Of a stretch of 64,000 bases of DNA, positions 1-8,588 are shown one piece after another. The notes beneath the pieces are model-generated. The model was not told the origin of the DNA and ran no database searches. It saw nothing but the letters and a program-made list of their open reading frames with translations. The stretch spans positions 1-64,000 of the forward strand of contig JAFQZZ010000033.1 in assembly GCA_017405645.1 (NCBI GenBank). The letters run 5' to 3'. The position numbers and the translations under genes were made by a program. Each line of letters opens with the position of its first letter. The first letter of the stretch is position 1. Source of the DNA: Bacillota bacterium (GTDB taxonomy: Bacteria > Bacillota > Clostridia > Peptostreptococcales > Anaerovoracaceae).

Positions 1-330
1 CTGTAAGCCGGGTTCTGTCTCAGACAGCCATCTATCTAGGCCCGTCGTTGCCGATGGGCTCAAGCGATCTACCATACGGACCGGCAGCGAGCAGCCACCT
101 TTTGCGGTCCTTCTTGATCTTGCTCCGGGTGGGGTTTACATGGCCGGCATGTCACCATGCCGCCGGTGAGCTCTTACCTCGCCGTTTCACCCTTGCCTGA
201 ATAATCAGGCGGTTTGCTTTATGTTGCACTTTACTTAGAGTCGCCTCCACCGGACGTTATCCGGCACCCTTGCTCTGCGGAGCCCGGACTTTCCTCGTGG
301 GAAACCCACGCAGCTGTCCGACTTACTCAC
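1..330 (-). ncRNA. rnpB: RNase P RNA, probably type A
   Basis: This is the catalytic RNA of ribonuclease P, which removes 5' leaders from pre-tRNAs. On the minus strand the 5' part carries the universal core GAGGAAAGTCCGGGCTCC (about 280-297). It is followed by the GGTGCCGGATAACG and AAGTGCAACA blocks. Near the 3' end are TAGATAGATGGCTGTC and ACAGAACCCGGCTTA, which close the P4 and P1 regions. The layout resembles type A RNA, not the Bacillus type B. The 5' end is placed near 330, just downstream of a good promoter. The 3' end lies at or slightly beyond base 1, so a few terminal bases may be missing from the window. Confidence 0.96.
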
Positions 331-341
331 ACCAACTAATT

Positions 342-370
342 ATTATATCATTTCCGGCGGTTTTTCTCAA
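342..370 (-). promoter_or_regulatory. rnpB promoter
   Basis: Minus strand TTGAGA (365-370), a 17-base spacer and a perfect TATAAT (342-347). The expected start of transcription, near 335, fits the mature 5' end of rnpB. A 6-bp hairpin (GCGGTT/AACCGC, 357-377) overlaps the -35 box. Confidence 0.8.
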
Positions 371-395
371 GAACCGCTCTTCCCGAACGGTGCCT

Positions 396-1187
396 TCAGC
401 CGGACGGGGCGATCTCCTTCAGCCAGTTCTGCTGGGACGCCGAGGGGATGACCCTTACCCGGTCCCCCGCCGCTGCCTGAAGTTTCTCCGCCATATTCTT
501 ATTGAAATAGATCTCTGTTCCGTAGTGCCCAGCGTCGATCAGCGCAATGCCGAGCTGTTCCGCCCGCTGGGCGTCGTGATACTTGACGTCGCCGGTGACC
601 AGCACGTCGCAGCCCAGCTTCGCCGCTCCTTCCAGCAGGTCAGCCCCGGCTCCGGTGCAGATCCCTACGGTCCGGATCATCCGGTCGTCGTCCCCCGCAT
701 ACCGCAGGCCTTTACCCTCCGTGATCTTCCGGTCCGCCAGTTCGCAGAACTGCTTCAGCGTCACGGGCCTCAGAAGGATACCCGTCCGCATGACGGGGGT
801 CTGCTCCGGCGTCCTGATTTCCGCCAGCCCCAGCAATTCCGCCAGGTAATCGTTGTTGCCTCCAGCACAGGAATCAAAGGAAGTGTGGGCGGCGTAGACC
901 GAAATGTTGTTCCGGATCAGTTTGATCAGGTACCGTCCCACTGCGTCCTCTCTCGAAACGCTGCGGATCGGGGCGAAAATCATGGGGTGGTGGCTGACGA
1001 TGAATTCGCAGTCCTCCTGAATCGCTTCCTCGATAGTCTCGCTGCAGATATCCAGGCAGACCAGAACCCGGTTGATCTCCCGGTGACCCACATCCAGCTG
1101 GATGCCGGTGTTGTCCCAGTCCTCCATCAGCTCTTTCGGCGCAATGGCCTCAATGCAGCGGATCAGTTCCTCTTTCGTCATTGACAT
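396..1187 (-). CDS. Nif3/DUF34-like dinuclear metal protein
   Basis: This 263-residue protein belongs to the Nif3 (DUF34, YqfO/YbgI) family, which forms toroidal oligomers with a two-metal site. Its biochemical role is unsettled. Visible metal ligands are H66-H67 in SHHPMIF, H101 and D105 in HTSFD, and H221/E225 in GHYGTE. It is the short form and lacks the CutA-like insertion of Bacillus YqfO (about 370 residues). Its start overlaps the end of trmK by 38 bp, so the two are translationally coupled. The trmK-nif3 pairing is widespread in Firmicutes and suggests a shared role, but the sequence does not show what it is. Confidence 0.93.
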   Translation of the reverse strand: MSMTKEELIRCIEAIAPKELMEDWDNTGIQLDVGHREINRVLVCLDICSETIEEAIQEDCEFIVSHHPMIFAPIRSVSREDAVGRYLIKLIRNNISVYAAHTSFDSCAGGNNDYLAELLGLAEIRTPEQTPVMRTGILLRPVTLKQFCELADRKITEGKGLRYAGDDDRMIRTVGICTGAGADLLEGAAKLGCDVLVTGDVKYHDAQRAEQLGIALIDAGHYGTEIYFNKNMAEKLQAAAGDRVRVIPSASQQNWLKEIAPSG

Positions 1188-1920
1188 AATTCAATATCCT
1201 CTCCAGGGACCGCATCTTCTCTGCGATTTCCCGGGTCCTTTCCATAGCTTCTTCCGAATCGGAGCGGCAGGCGCCGTCCAGGATTTCCTGCAGGATCCGC
1301 TGTTTCCCGCGGATGAAATCCCCCAGAAGCGGGTCTCTGCGGCGAATCAGGTGCTGCCCGACCTCGTACTGGATTTCCGATCCGTCAAAATAGGCATTTG
1401 CTTTTGTCCGGGCGTCCTCCGGGCTGCCGAAAGCTCCTACCGTTTCCACCAGCAGGATCTCCCAGACGAACCGGCTTTCCCGGACCAGCTTCTCATCGGC
1501 AATGGTGAAACCCCTGTCCAGGAGCCACTTCCGCAGCTTGTCCTGGGCGTTTCTCGGCTGCAGCAGGAACCGCTTCACCGAGGCCGTTTTCTCCGGGTCC
1601 TCCCCCAGGATGTCGATCATCAAGAGACCTCCCATCCCGGCGATCACCGCCGTGTCCACTTCGCCGGTTTCGATGACGTTCAGTCCGCTGCCCCGGCGGA
1701 GGAAGATCCCTTCCTCGTCACCCTCCAGCCAGCGATCCATGTGGTCCCGCATCTTGAACAGCGGGCCCTCGTTGATGTCCCCTGCCACGATATAGCCGGA
1801 ATTGCCGGTCTGTTTCAGCCAGATGGGGATATACCCGTGGTCCGTGCCGATGTCCGCGACCCGGCTGCCGGGCTCGATCCAGTCCGCAATCCCCTGCAGC
1901 CGTTCCGATAAACGGATCAT
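1150..1920 (-). CDS. trmK: tRNA (adenine22-N1)-methyltransferase
   Basis: A class I SAM-dependent methyltransferase of the TrmK (YqfN) family, which makes m1A at position 22 in the D-loop of bacterial tRNAs. SAM motif I is VADIGTDHGY (residues 21-30). The family-specific segment GDINEGPL follows at about 47, and the catalytic region VIAGMGG at about 92. Length (256) is normal for the family. The start codon overlaps the rpoD stop in a TAATG junction, so it is the next gene of the dgt-dnaG-rpoD operon. The coupling of trmK to rpoD and nif3 is typical of Firmicutes and supports the assignment. Confidence 0.93.
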   Translation of the reverse strand: MIRLSERLQGIADWIEPGSRVADIGTDHGYIPIWLKQTGNSGYIVAGDINEGPLFKMRDHMDRWLEGDEEGIFLRRGSGLNVIETGEVDTAVIAGMGGLLMIDILGEDPEKTASVKRFLLQPRNAQDKLRKWLLDRGFTIADEKLVRESRFVWEILLVETVGAFGSPEDARTKANAYFDGSEIQYEVGQHLIRRRDPLLGDFIRGKQRILQEILDGACRSDSEEAMERTREIAEKMRSLERILNYVNDERGTDPLH

Positions 1921-3053
1921 TATTCCAGGTAGTCCCTGAGCTTTTTGCTCCGGCTGGGGTGGCGGAGCTTCCGCAGGGCTTTCGCTTCGATCTGACGGAT
2001 CCGCTCACGGGTCACGTCAAACTGCTTTCCGACTTCCTCCAGGGTCCGGGCCCGGCCGTCTTCCAGGCCGAACCGGAGTTTCAGCACTTTCTGCTCCCTT
2101 TCCGTCAGGGTGTCCAGCACTTCCATCAGCTGTTCCTTCAGCATGGAGAAGGCTGCCGCTTCCGCCGGTGCCGGCACGTCGTCGTCCGGAATGAAGTCTC
2201 CCAGATGGCTGTCTTCCTCTTCCCCGATGGGGGTTTCCAGGGAAACCGGCTCCTGGGCGATCTTCAGGATCTCCCGGACCTTTTCCTCCGGAATGTCCAT
2301 TTCCTTTGCAATCTCTTCCGGCGTGGGCTCACGGCCGTTCTCCTGCAGGAGCTGGCGGGAGATCCGCACCAGTTTGTTGATGGTTTCTACCAGGTGCACC
2401 GGGATCCGGATGGTCCGGGCCTGGTCGGCGATGGAACGGGTGATGGCCTGGCGGATCCACCAGGTGGCGTAAGTACTGAACTTGTACCCCTTCCGCCAGT
2501 CGAATTTGTCCACGGCCTTGATGAGTCCCAGGTTGCCTTCCTGGATAAGGTCCAGGAACAGCATCCCCCTGCCCACATAGCGTTTGGCGATGCTGACCAC
2601 CAGTCTCAGGTTGGCTTCGCAGAGCTGTTTCTTAGCTTCTTCGTCGCCTTCCTCCATCCGCTTGGCCAGCTCGATTTCCTGTTCCGCTGTCAGCAGCGGC
2701 ACCTTGCCGATCTCCTTCAGGTACATCCGGACGGGGTCGTCCACGTTGATGCCCTTGGGAAGCGTCAGGTCGATCTCCACCTCTTCCTCATCATCGATGT
2801 CTCCGACGGGCTGATCTTCATCGTCCAGGTCCAGTTCGTCGCTCTGTCCCGGGTCGTCGCTGACCAGTTCGATGCCGTGAGCCATCAGTGTGTCGTAGAC
2901 GAATTCCATCTGGTCCTTGTCCAGTTCCAGGCTTTCCAGGGAGTCCGCGATTTCCAGGTAGGAAACCTTTTCGCTCTTTTTGGCGGTCTCCAGGAAGGCT
3001 TTGAACACCTCCATCTGCTTTTCGTCCATCAAGGGTTTTCTTTCTTCACTCAT
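1920..3053 (-). CDS. rpoD: RNA polymerase primary sigma factor (sigma A)
   Basis: Primary sigma factor of 377 residues, about the size of Bacillus SigA. Region 1.1 is at about 9-70, followed by an acidic linker (71-95). Region 1.2 (105-135) contains [16 protein letters not shown]. Region 2 (143-215) includes the core-binding and -10 recognition helices around [20 protein letters not shown]. Region 3 is at 217-295. Region 4 (305-370) has the -35 helix-turn-helix [19 protein letters not shown]. The start has a good Shine-Dalgarno (AAAGGAG) and overlaps the dnaG stop by 4 bp (ATGA). The consensus-like promoters seen throughout the window are what this factor would read. Confidence 0.98.
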   Translation of the reverse strand: MSEERKPLMDEKQMEVFKAFLETAKKSEKVSYLEIADSLESLELDKDQMEFVYDTLMAHGIELVSDDPGQSDELDLDDEDQPVGDIDDEEEVEIDLTLPKGINVDDPVRMYLKEIGKVPLLTAEQEIELAKRMEEGDEEAKKQLCEANLRLVVSIAKRYVGRGMLFLDLIQEGNLGLIKAVDKFDWRKGYKFSTYATWWIRQAITRSIADQARTIRIPVHLVETINKLVRISRQLLQENGREPTPEEIAKEMDIPEEKVREILKIAQEPVSLETPIGEEEDSHLGDFIPDDDVPAPAEAAAFSMLKEQLMEVLDTLTEREQKVLKLRFGLEDGRARTLEEVGKQFDVTRERIRQIEAKALRKLRHPSRSKKLRDYLE

Positions 3054-4834
3054 CTTCCGCTGCTCCTTTCGTTCAGGTTTTTTATCTCCTTGCCGATTTC
3101 CATCAGATCCCGGGACAGTGTCCGGATCTGCTCGGCGTCTTCCTCTTCATTCAGTATTTCCAGCACCTTTGTGATCTCTGCCTGGCGCCGGGTCAGGTTG
3201 TCTATCCGGATCTTCCGAATGCACTCCCTCATTATCGTTTCCTCGTCCCCCGCCAGCACTTCGGCGGCGTCGATGCTCCGCAGGAGCCTTTCCTCCGGCT
3301 CCTTCAGACCGTCGCAGACGGCACCTATGTCCACTTCCGGGGTTTCCCCGCTCTGCATCACCAGCTGCTCCATGATATGCTCATAGCCGCTGCCGTAGAA
3401 GTATTCGCTGATCTCGTCGTTTCCCGCAATGGCGGTGATGAGATCGGGGTGGGTGATCATAAGCTTCACCAGCAGCCGCAGGACCGGGGATCTTTTCTCA
3501 TCGATCCGGAAGGGTTCCTCCTGCTTCTCCTCCTGCCGGACAGGCTGCGCAGGAACCGGGTCTTTCGTCTGTCCCTGCTCCACTTCCCGACGGATGGCGC
3601 TCTCGGAGAAGCCGGTCATTTCCGCCACTTTCCGAATGTATCCGTCCTGCTCCACGGGGGAGCGGACTTTCCTCAGTTCCCCGCTGATCTCCTCCAGGAA
3701 GCCGATGCTGCCTTCCGTGGTGGAAAGATCATAGCGGGCGCCGATGGTTTCCACTTTGTATTCCATGAAGGATACGGCCTTTTCAATCAGCTCTTCAAAG
3801 GCCTTCTTTCCGTATTTGCGGATGTATTCATCCGGGTCCTTGCCGCCTTCCACTCTCAACACTTTCACCTTGAGGCCGGCATCCCGCAGGATGTCGATCC
3901 CCCGGAGGGTGGCGGCCTGGCCGGCCGCGTCCGAGTCGTAGGACAGCACCACCGTGTCGGCGTAGCGTTTCAGCAGTTTGGCCTGTTCCGGCGTCAGCGC
4001 CGTCCCCAGGGACGCCACGGCGATTTCAATGCCGGCCTCCACCAGGGAAACCACATCCATGTAGCCTTCCACCACCAGCGCCGTGTTCTGCTTCCGGATG
4101 GCGGATTTCGCCAGGTTCAGCCCGTACAGGTTATCCTTCTTCTTGAAGATCTCCGATTCCGGGGAGTTCAGGTACTTGGGCATGCTGTCGTCGATGGCCC
4201 TACCGCCGAAGCCGATGACCTTTCCCCGGGCATTGAAGATCGGGAAGATCACCCGGTTGCGGAACTTGTCGTAGGCCCGGTTCTTCTTGCCCGCAGACAA
4301 CAGCCCGATCTCGATCCCCTCGGCTTCCGGCAGCTTCAGCTGCGCCAGGTGGTCCGCCATATCCTGCCAGGCGTCCTTCGCATAGCCGATGCCGAACTTT
4401 TTGGCCGTCTCCGGGGAGATCCCCCGCTTCATGACGTACCGGATCCCGGGATTGTCCCCGTCCCTCAGGTTGTTGTAAAAATGCCGGGCGGCCTGCCGGG
4501 ACAGCTCATAGAGACGGTCCCGTTTTTCCTCCTGGGCCTTGCTGCCGGTCCCCCGTTTATACTCCAGCCCGGCCCTTTCCGCCAGTTTTTCCACCGCGTC
4601 CAGGAAATCCAGATTCTCCATCTGCTGCACGAAGGAAATGACGTCGCCGTGGGCCCCGCAGCCGAAGCAGTGGTAAAACTGCTTCTCCTGGGAGACGTTG
4701 AAGGACGGCGTCTTCTCCCCATGGAAGGGACACAACCCCTTATAGTTGCTGCCGGCTTTCTTCAGCGGCACGTAGGAACTGATGACGTCCACGATATCTA
4801 TGCTGTTTTTGATCTGTTCTACAATATCACTCAT
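3050..4834 (-). CDS. dnaG: DNA primase
   Basis: Primase that makes RNA primers at the replication fork, with DnaB helicase as partner. The CHC2 zinc site is C35, H38, C56, C59. The catalytic core carries FGGR (209-212). The TOPRIM domain has E257 in VVEGYMDV and D300/D302 in SYDSDAAG. The C-terminal 150 residues match the helicase-interaction region in position. Length (594) is normal. Unusually, the ATG at 4834 has no Shine-Dalgarno: the bases just upstream belong to a repeat-like palindrome (4835-4871). No later methionine would preserve the N-terminal helix, so I keep this start. Confidence 0.97.
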   Translation of the reverse strand: MSDIVEQIKNSIDIVDVISSYVPLKKAGSNYKGLCPFHGEKTPSFNVSQEKQFYHCFGCGAHGDVISFVQQMENLDFLDAVEKLAERAGLEYKRGTGSKAQEEKRDRLYELSRQAARHFYNNLRDGDNPGIRYVMKRGISPETAKKFGIGYAKDAWQDMADHLAQLKLPEAEGIEIGLLSAGKKNRAYDKFRNRVIFPIFNARGKVIGFGGRAIDDSMPKYLNSPESEIFKKKDNLYGLNLAKSAIRKQNTALVVEGYMDVVSLVEAGIEIAVASLGTALTPEQAKLLKRYADTVVLSYDSDAAGQAATLRGIDILRDAGLKVKVLRVEGGKDPDEYIRKYGKKAFEELIEKAVSFMEYKVETIGARYDLSTTEGSIGFLEEISGELRKVRSPVEQDGYIRKVAEMTGFSESAIRREVEQGQTKDPVPAQPVRQEEKQEEPFRIDEKRSPVLRLLVKLMITHPDLITAIAGNDEISEYFYGSGYEHIMEQLVMQSGETPEVDIGAVCDGLKEPEERLLRSIDAAEVLAGDEETIMRECIRKIRIDNLTRRQAEITKVLEILNEEEDAEQIRTLSRDLMEIGKEIKNLNERSSGR

Positions 4835-4905
4835 TCTGAACGGACCGATGTGGGCATCGGCCCCTACACCCCCTCTTCAATCTCCAATCTCCCATCTCCA
4901 ATCTC
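4835..4905. repeat. Palindrome plus ATCTCC micro-repeats between dgt and dnaG
   Basis: This 71-bp spacer holds two oddities. Next to dnaG (about 4840-4867) is an imperfect palindrome, CCGATGTGGGCATCGG followed by CCCCTACACC. It resembles the GTAGGGGC-type elements that are scattered in many Firmicutes genomes. Next to dgt (about 4876-4904) the hexamer ATCTCC/ATCTCC recurs four times in a row with small changes. Neither part codes for protein. The element replaces the normal ribosome-binding leader of dnaG. Whether it occurs elsewhere in this genome cannot be told from this window. Confidence 0.6.
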
Positions 4906-5913
4906 CTAGTAATCCGAAAAATGGGGCATGAATATCCCCTCGTAGGTCCGGATGGCCTGCCGGTCCGTCATGGAGGCGATGGCATCCTTCACCGCTTCCC
5001 GGATCCCCCATTCCGGAATCAGGGCCCGGATCTCCGGGCTCATTTCCTCCGGATTCTCCAGGAAGTATTCATACAGCTGGGTCACGATCCGGTCAATCTG
5101 TTCCATTTCCGACTGCCGCAGGGGCGCCCGGTAGACATTTTTGAACATGAAGGACCGCAGCCCGTTCATGGCCTCCAGCCGCTCGGGGCTCATGGTGATC
5201 TCGGGCTTGCCCTCGCTGTGTTCCATCAGGTCCGTCACCAGGGTGTTGATCCGGGCGCTGTGGGTCTCCCCCAGCACCGCCAGGTATTCCTCCGGCAGGT
5301 CTTCGAATTTTAAAACGCCGCCCCGGAGGGCATCGTCGATGTCATGGTTGATGTAAGCCACCCGGTCGCTGATCTTCACCACCTGGCCCTCCAGGGTCAT
5401 GGGCTTCACGGGGCCGGTATGGTTCAGGATCCCGTCCCGGACTTCCTTCGTCAGGTTCAGGGGTTTCCCGGAGGGGCTTTTCTCCAGCACCTCCACCACC
5501 CGCAGGCTCTGGACATTGTGGTGGAACCCGCCGGGATGGATCTTGTTCAGCACGTGCTCGCCGCTGTGGCCGAAGGGGGTATGCCCCAGGTCGTGCCCCA
5601 TGGCGATGGCTTCCGTCAGGTCCTCGTTCAGGGCCAGTCCCCGGGCGATGGTCCTCGAGATCTGGGCCACTTCCAGCGTATGGGTCAGCCGGGTCCGGTA
5701 ATGGTCGTTTTCAGGCGCAATAAAAACCTGGGTCTTATGCATCAGCCGCCGCAGTGCGGTGGAGTGGATGATCCGGTCCCGGTCTCTCTGGTATTCCGAC
5801 CGGACCCCGCATTTCTCCTCCGGCAGATCTCGCCCCAGGGTCTCAGCCGCCTTTGCTGCGAAAGGCGACAGTCTCTCGTATTCCAAACGTTCGTATTGTT
5901 CTCTTGTGATCAT
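4906..5913 (-). CDS. dgt: Deoxyguanosinetriphosphate triphosphohydrolase-like protein (HD domain)
   Basis: A dNTP triphosphohydrolase of the Dgt family (335 residues), which removes triphosphate from dGTP or other dNTPs and helps set the dNTP pool. The HD metal site is H78, H107-D108 and D183. The family block RTRLTHTLEVAQISRT (73-88) and GHDLGHTPFGHSGE (106-119) are intact. The N-terminal segment DRDRIIHSTALRRL is also typical. It is the first gene seen in the dgt-dnaG-rpoD-trmK-nif3 run, an order usual in Clostridia. The start at 5913 has an AAGGAG site 7 bases upstream. Which dNTP it prefers cannot be read from sequence. Confidence 0.93.
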   Translation of the reverse strand: MITREQYERLEYERLSPFAAKAAETLGRDLPEEKCGVRSEYQRDRDRIIHSTALRRLMHKTQVFIAPENDHYRTRLTHTLEVAQISRTIARGLALNEDLTEAIAMGHDLGHTPFGHSGEHVLNKIHPGGFHHNVQSLRVVEVLEKSPSGKPLNLTKEVRDGILNHTGPVKPMTLEGQVVKISDRVAYINHDIDDALRGGVLKFEDLPEEYLAVLGETHSARINTLVTDLMEHSEGKPEITMSPERLEAMNGLRSFMFKNVYRAPLRQSEMEQIDRIVTQLYEYFLENPEEMSPEIRALIPEWGIREAVKDAIASMTDRQAIRTYEGIFMPHFSDY

Positions 5914-6004
5914 AAGTACTCCTTATCCCTTTTTGTTCCTTCTCTCTATATATTCTCCTTCCGGTTCCGTTTTCCTTTATTTTTCCCTGAAATTTATCGG
6001 ATTT

Positions 6005-6796
6005 TTATAAAAGCCCCTGCACCGCCGGACGTTCTTCATAAAACGAAGCGATGCTGCAGAAGGTGGGGCTGAGATTGGCGGGAATCCGGTCCGCCAGCAC
6101 GAAGCCCTTCTCCGTGTACTGCAGGATCATCAGGTCCTTTTCAAAAAAGAAGCAGACGTAGGTTTCATAGGACTCCGCTTTTCTCCGGCGGAAATCCAGG
6201 GAATCCCGGTAATCCTTCTGAAGGGCGTCGGTGATGACCTCCACCGCTTCATCTTCTTCGTAAACGCCGTCCAGGTAGAACACCACCGGATCGTACAGCA
6301 GCAGGTTCTTTTCCCGGCCCAGAAGATGCAGGTAAGCGATGATGTCCTCTTCCTCCCGGGAAGCGGCTTTCTCCCGGGAAGTGCTGCTGAGCCGGGCCAG
6401 GTCGTCGGGGCCGTATTCCCTCAGGGCCTGCCGGATATCCGTGGCATTGTCCGGCCGCTGGAACATGCCGCCGAATTCGTAGATCGTGCCACTCTGGGTC
6501 CGGAGCACCCGCTCGGATTTCATCTGCAGCGTCCGGGTAGCGGATTCCCCCAGGATCCGCTTGAAATCGATGCTGTAGACGGAAGTGTAGGCATCGTCTT
6601 CCCCGTGGGTCTCGCTGACGGGCTTCTTGTATTTCTCTCCCCCGGACTTCCGGAGGAACCATTCGGAAACGTTCAGGTATTCCCGCAGATAGTTTTCGTA
6701 ATTGTAATCCTCGATCTTCTTGCTGTCCCGGAGAATATTGTCCAGAATGAATCCGGCGGGAAGCACCGTCTCCCGGAGAGTGCCGTACAGGTCCAT
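6005..6796 (-). CDS. Protein of unknown function
   Basis: I do not recognise this 263-residue protein. It has no signal peptide or membrane segment and is rich in charged and aromatic residues, so it is probably cytosolic. Internal features are a central segment about typing and filtering of no known motif (EFGGMFQRPDNATDIRQALR) and a C-terminal half with several short beta-like stretches (YVCFFFEKDLMILQY). It has its own consensus promoter and a strong AAGGAAGG ribosome site. It stands back to back with the HerA-like ATPase. It may read through into dgt, 91 bp downstream. A role linked to the divergent ATPase is only a guess from position. Confidence 0.85.
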   Translation of the reverse strand: MDLYGTLRETVLPAGFILDNILRDSKKIEDYNYENYLREYLNVSEWFLRKSGGEKYKKPVSETHGEDDAYTSVYSIDFKRILGESATRTLQMKSERVLRTQSGTIYEFGGMFQRPDNATDIRQALREYGPDDLARLSSTSREKAASREEEDIIAYLHLLGREKNLLLYDPVVFYLDGVYEEDEAVEVITDALQKDYRDSLDFRRRKAESYETYVCFFFEKDLMILQYTEKGFVLADRIPANLSPTFCSIASFYEERPAVQGLL

Positions 6797-6835
6797 CTTT
6801 CCTTCCTTTCTGTCGTTACCGTCACTTTTATCCTT

Positions 6836-6864
6836 ATTATAGTCAATTCCCCCGGTTTATACAA
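6836..6864 (-). promoter_or_regulatory. Promoter of the unknown gene at 6005-6796
   Basis: Minus strand TTGTAT (6859-6864), 17-base spacer, perfect TATAAT (6836-6841), 40 bp before the start codon. It lies 20 bp from the -35 box of the divergent HerA-like gene. Confidence 0.75.
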
Positions 6865-6884
6865 CTAAAATCGCCAAGAATCGG

Positions 6885-6914
6885 TTGCACTCTCTCCTTT
6901 CTCTAATGTATAAT
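6885..6914 (+). promoter_or_regulatory. Promoter of the HerA-like gene
   Basis: TTGCAC (6885-6890), 18-base spacer, perfect TATAAT (6909-6914). The transcribed leader starts with a small hairpin, GGGCCG/CGGCCC (6925-6945), ahead of the AGGAG ribosome site at about 6963. Confidence 0.75.
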
Positions 6915-6973
6915 TCAGTTAGAGGGGCCGATGGCTCACCGGCCCAAATTCTTTTTCAGAAAAGGAGAGAATC

Positions 6974-8539
6974 ATGTTTTTAGACAACACAGTATATATG
7001 GGTCTTGCGGATGACCAGCGGGTTCTCCTGGACCCGAGAATGTGCAACCGGCACGGCCTCATCGCCGGCGCCAGCGGCACCGGTAAAACCGTTACCATGA
7101 AAGTTATGGCGGAGTCCTTCTCCGACGCCGGGATCCCGGTATTCCTCTGCGACGTCAAGGGTGACGTTTCCGGCATCTGCACGCCGGGAGAGGATTCCGA
7201 GGGAATGCAAAAGCGGATCGACAAGTTCGGGATCCGCGATGATTTCGAATACAAGAGCTACCCTGCCACCTTCTGGGACATCTACGGCGAGAACGGCCAT
7301 CCCATCCGGGCCACCGTCTCCGATATGGGGCCGGACCTGCTTTCCCGGATCCTGGGGCTGACACCGGCCCAGGAAGGCGTCCTGAACATCATTTTCAAGA
7401 TCGCCGACGACAAGGGCCTGCTGCTGATCGACCTGAAAGATCTGAGATCGCTTTTAAGCTACGTGGGCGACCACAAAGACGAATACACCACCACCTACGG
7501 CAACATCGCCACCCAGTCCCTGGGAGGCATCGTCCGGGCGCTGCTGCCCCTGGAATCCCAGGGAGGCGACCTCTTCTTCGGGGAACCGGCCCTGGACATC
7601 CAGGACTGGATCCGGACCACCTACGACGGCCGGGGCATGATCAACGTGCTGGACAGCGTGAAACTGGTCCAGAACCCGACCCTGTACGCCACCTTCCTGC
7701 TGTGGATGATGTCCGAGCTCTTCGAACAGCTGCCGGAAGTGGGCGACATGGACAGGCCGAAGCTGATCTTCTTCTTCGATGAGGCCCACATGCTCTTCAC
7801 CGACACCCCAAAGATCATGGTCCAGAAGATCGAACAGGTAGTGAAGCTGATCCGGTCCAAGGGAGTGGGCATCTTCTTCGTGACCCAGAGTCCCAGCGAC
7901 ATCCCGGACAGCGTCCTGGCGCAGCTTTCCAACCGGGTGCAGCACGCTCTCAGAGCCTACACCCCGGCGGAACAGAAAGCCATCACCGTGGCGGCCAAAT
8001 CCCTGCGGGCCAACCCCGCTTTCAAGGCGGAGGACGTGATCACGGAACTGGGCGTGGGCCAGGCCCTGGTGTCCTTCCTGGACAGCGAGGGCATTCCCCA
8101 GATCGTCCAGAAGACTTCCATCATCTGCCCCCAGAGCCGGATGGCGCCGGCGGATCCCGCCGACCGGGAAAGAGCCGTTCAGAACGACGGCATGTCGAAA
8201 TACGACGCCGCGGTGGACAACCTCTCCGCTTATGAAATGCTGGAGGAACAGAAAGCCAAGGACGAGGAACAGGCCAAGAAAGACGCCGAGATCGAAGAAC
8301 TGAGGAAACAGCTGGAAGAAGAAAAGAAAAAGCAGGAGAAGGCTGCGGAAGCCGCCGCCAAGAAGGCGGAAAAAGAAGCCGAGGCTGCTGCCAAAAAGGC
8401 CGAACGGGAACGGGAAGCCCAGGCGAAAAAGGAAGCCGCCCGGGCGGAACGCCGCCGCCAGCAGATCGAACGGCAGCTCATCAACACCGGCGCCCAGATC
8501 CTGAAGCGCGGACTTTTGAACACCCTGAAGAAAAGATAA
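6974..8539 (+). CDS. HerA-like ATPase of the YjgR/DUF853 family
   Basis: A P-loop ATPase of 521 residues related to E. coli YjgR and the HerA/FtsK translocases. Walker A is GASGTGKT (32-39, K38) and Walker B is FFFDEAHML (D269-E270). A sensor-like TQSPSDIPDSVLAQ segment follows at about 306. NRHGLIAGASGTGKTVTMKV closely matches the family opening. Residues 410-505 form a long, charged Ala/Glu/Lys coiled coil, longer than in YjgR. There is no membrane segment. The function of the family is not established. HerA relatives process DNA ends, but no NurA nuclease lies nearby. It is monocistronic, with its own promoter and terminator. Confidence 0.92.
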   Translation: MFLDNTVYMGLADDQRVLLDPRMCNRHGLIAGASGTGKTVTMKVMAESFSDAGIPVFLCDVKGDVSGICTPGEDSEGMQKRIDKFGIRDDFEYKSYPATFWDIYGENGHPIRATVSDMGPDLLSRILGLTPAQEGVLNIIFKIADDKGLLLIDLKDLRSLLSYVGDHKDEYTTTYGNIATQSLGGIVRALLPLESQGGDLFFGEPALDIQDWIRTTYDGRGMINVLDSVKLVQNPTLYATFLLWMMSELFEQLPEVGDMDRPKLIFFFDEAHMLFTDTPKIMVQKIEQVVKLIRSKGVGIFFVTQSPSDIPDSVLAQLSNRVQHALRAYTPAEQKAITVAAKSLRANPAFKAEDVITELGVGQALVSFLDSEGIPQIVQKTSIICPQSRMAPADPADRERAVQNDGMSKYDAAVDNLSAYEMLEEQKAKDEEQAKKDAEIEELRKQLEEEKKKQEKAAEAAAKKAEKEAEAAAKKAEREREAQAKKEAARAERRRQQIERQLINTGAQILKRGLLNTLKKR

Positions 8540-8550
8540 TCGTATCAAAG

Positions 8551-8585
8551 ATAAAAACCCTGTGCTCCATGCACAGGGTTTTTTG
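8551..8585 (+). terminator. Terminator after the HerA-like gene (probably bidirectional)
   Basis: A 10-bp perfect stem, AACCCTGTGC (8556-8565) and GCACAGGGTT (8571-8580), with a TCCAT loop, followed by TTTT. An A-tract on the other side lets it also serve the converging reductase gene. Confidence 0.88.
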
Positions 8586-8588
8586 CGT

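Noticed and set aside
357..377. GCGGTT/AACCGC hairpin as terminator of the nif3 operon
   Set aside because: There is no T-tract and it overlaps the rnpB -35 box, so termination is not supported.
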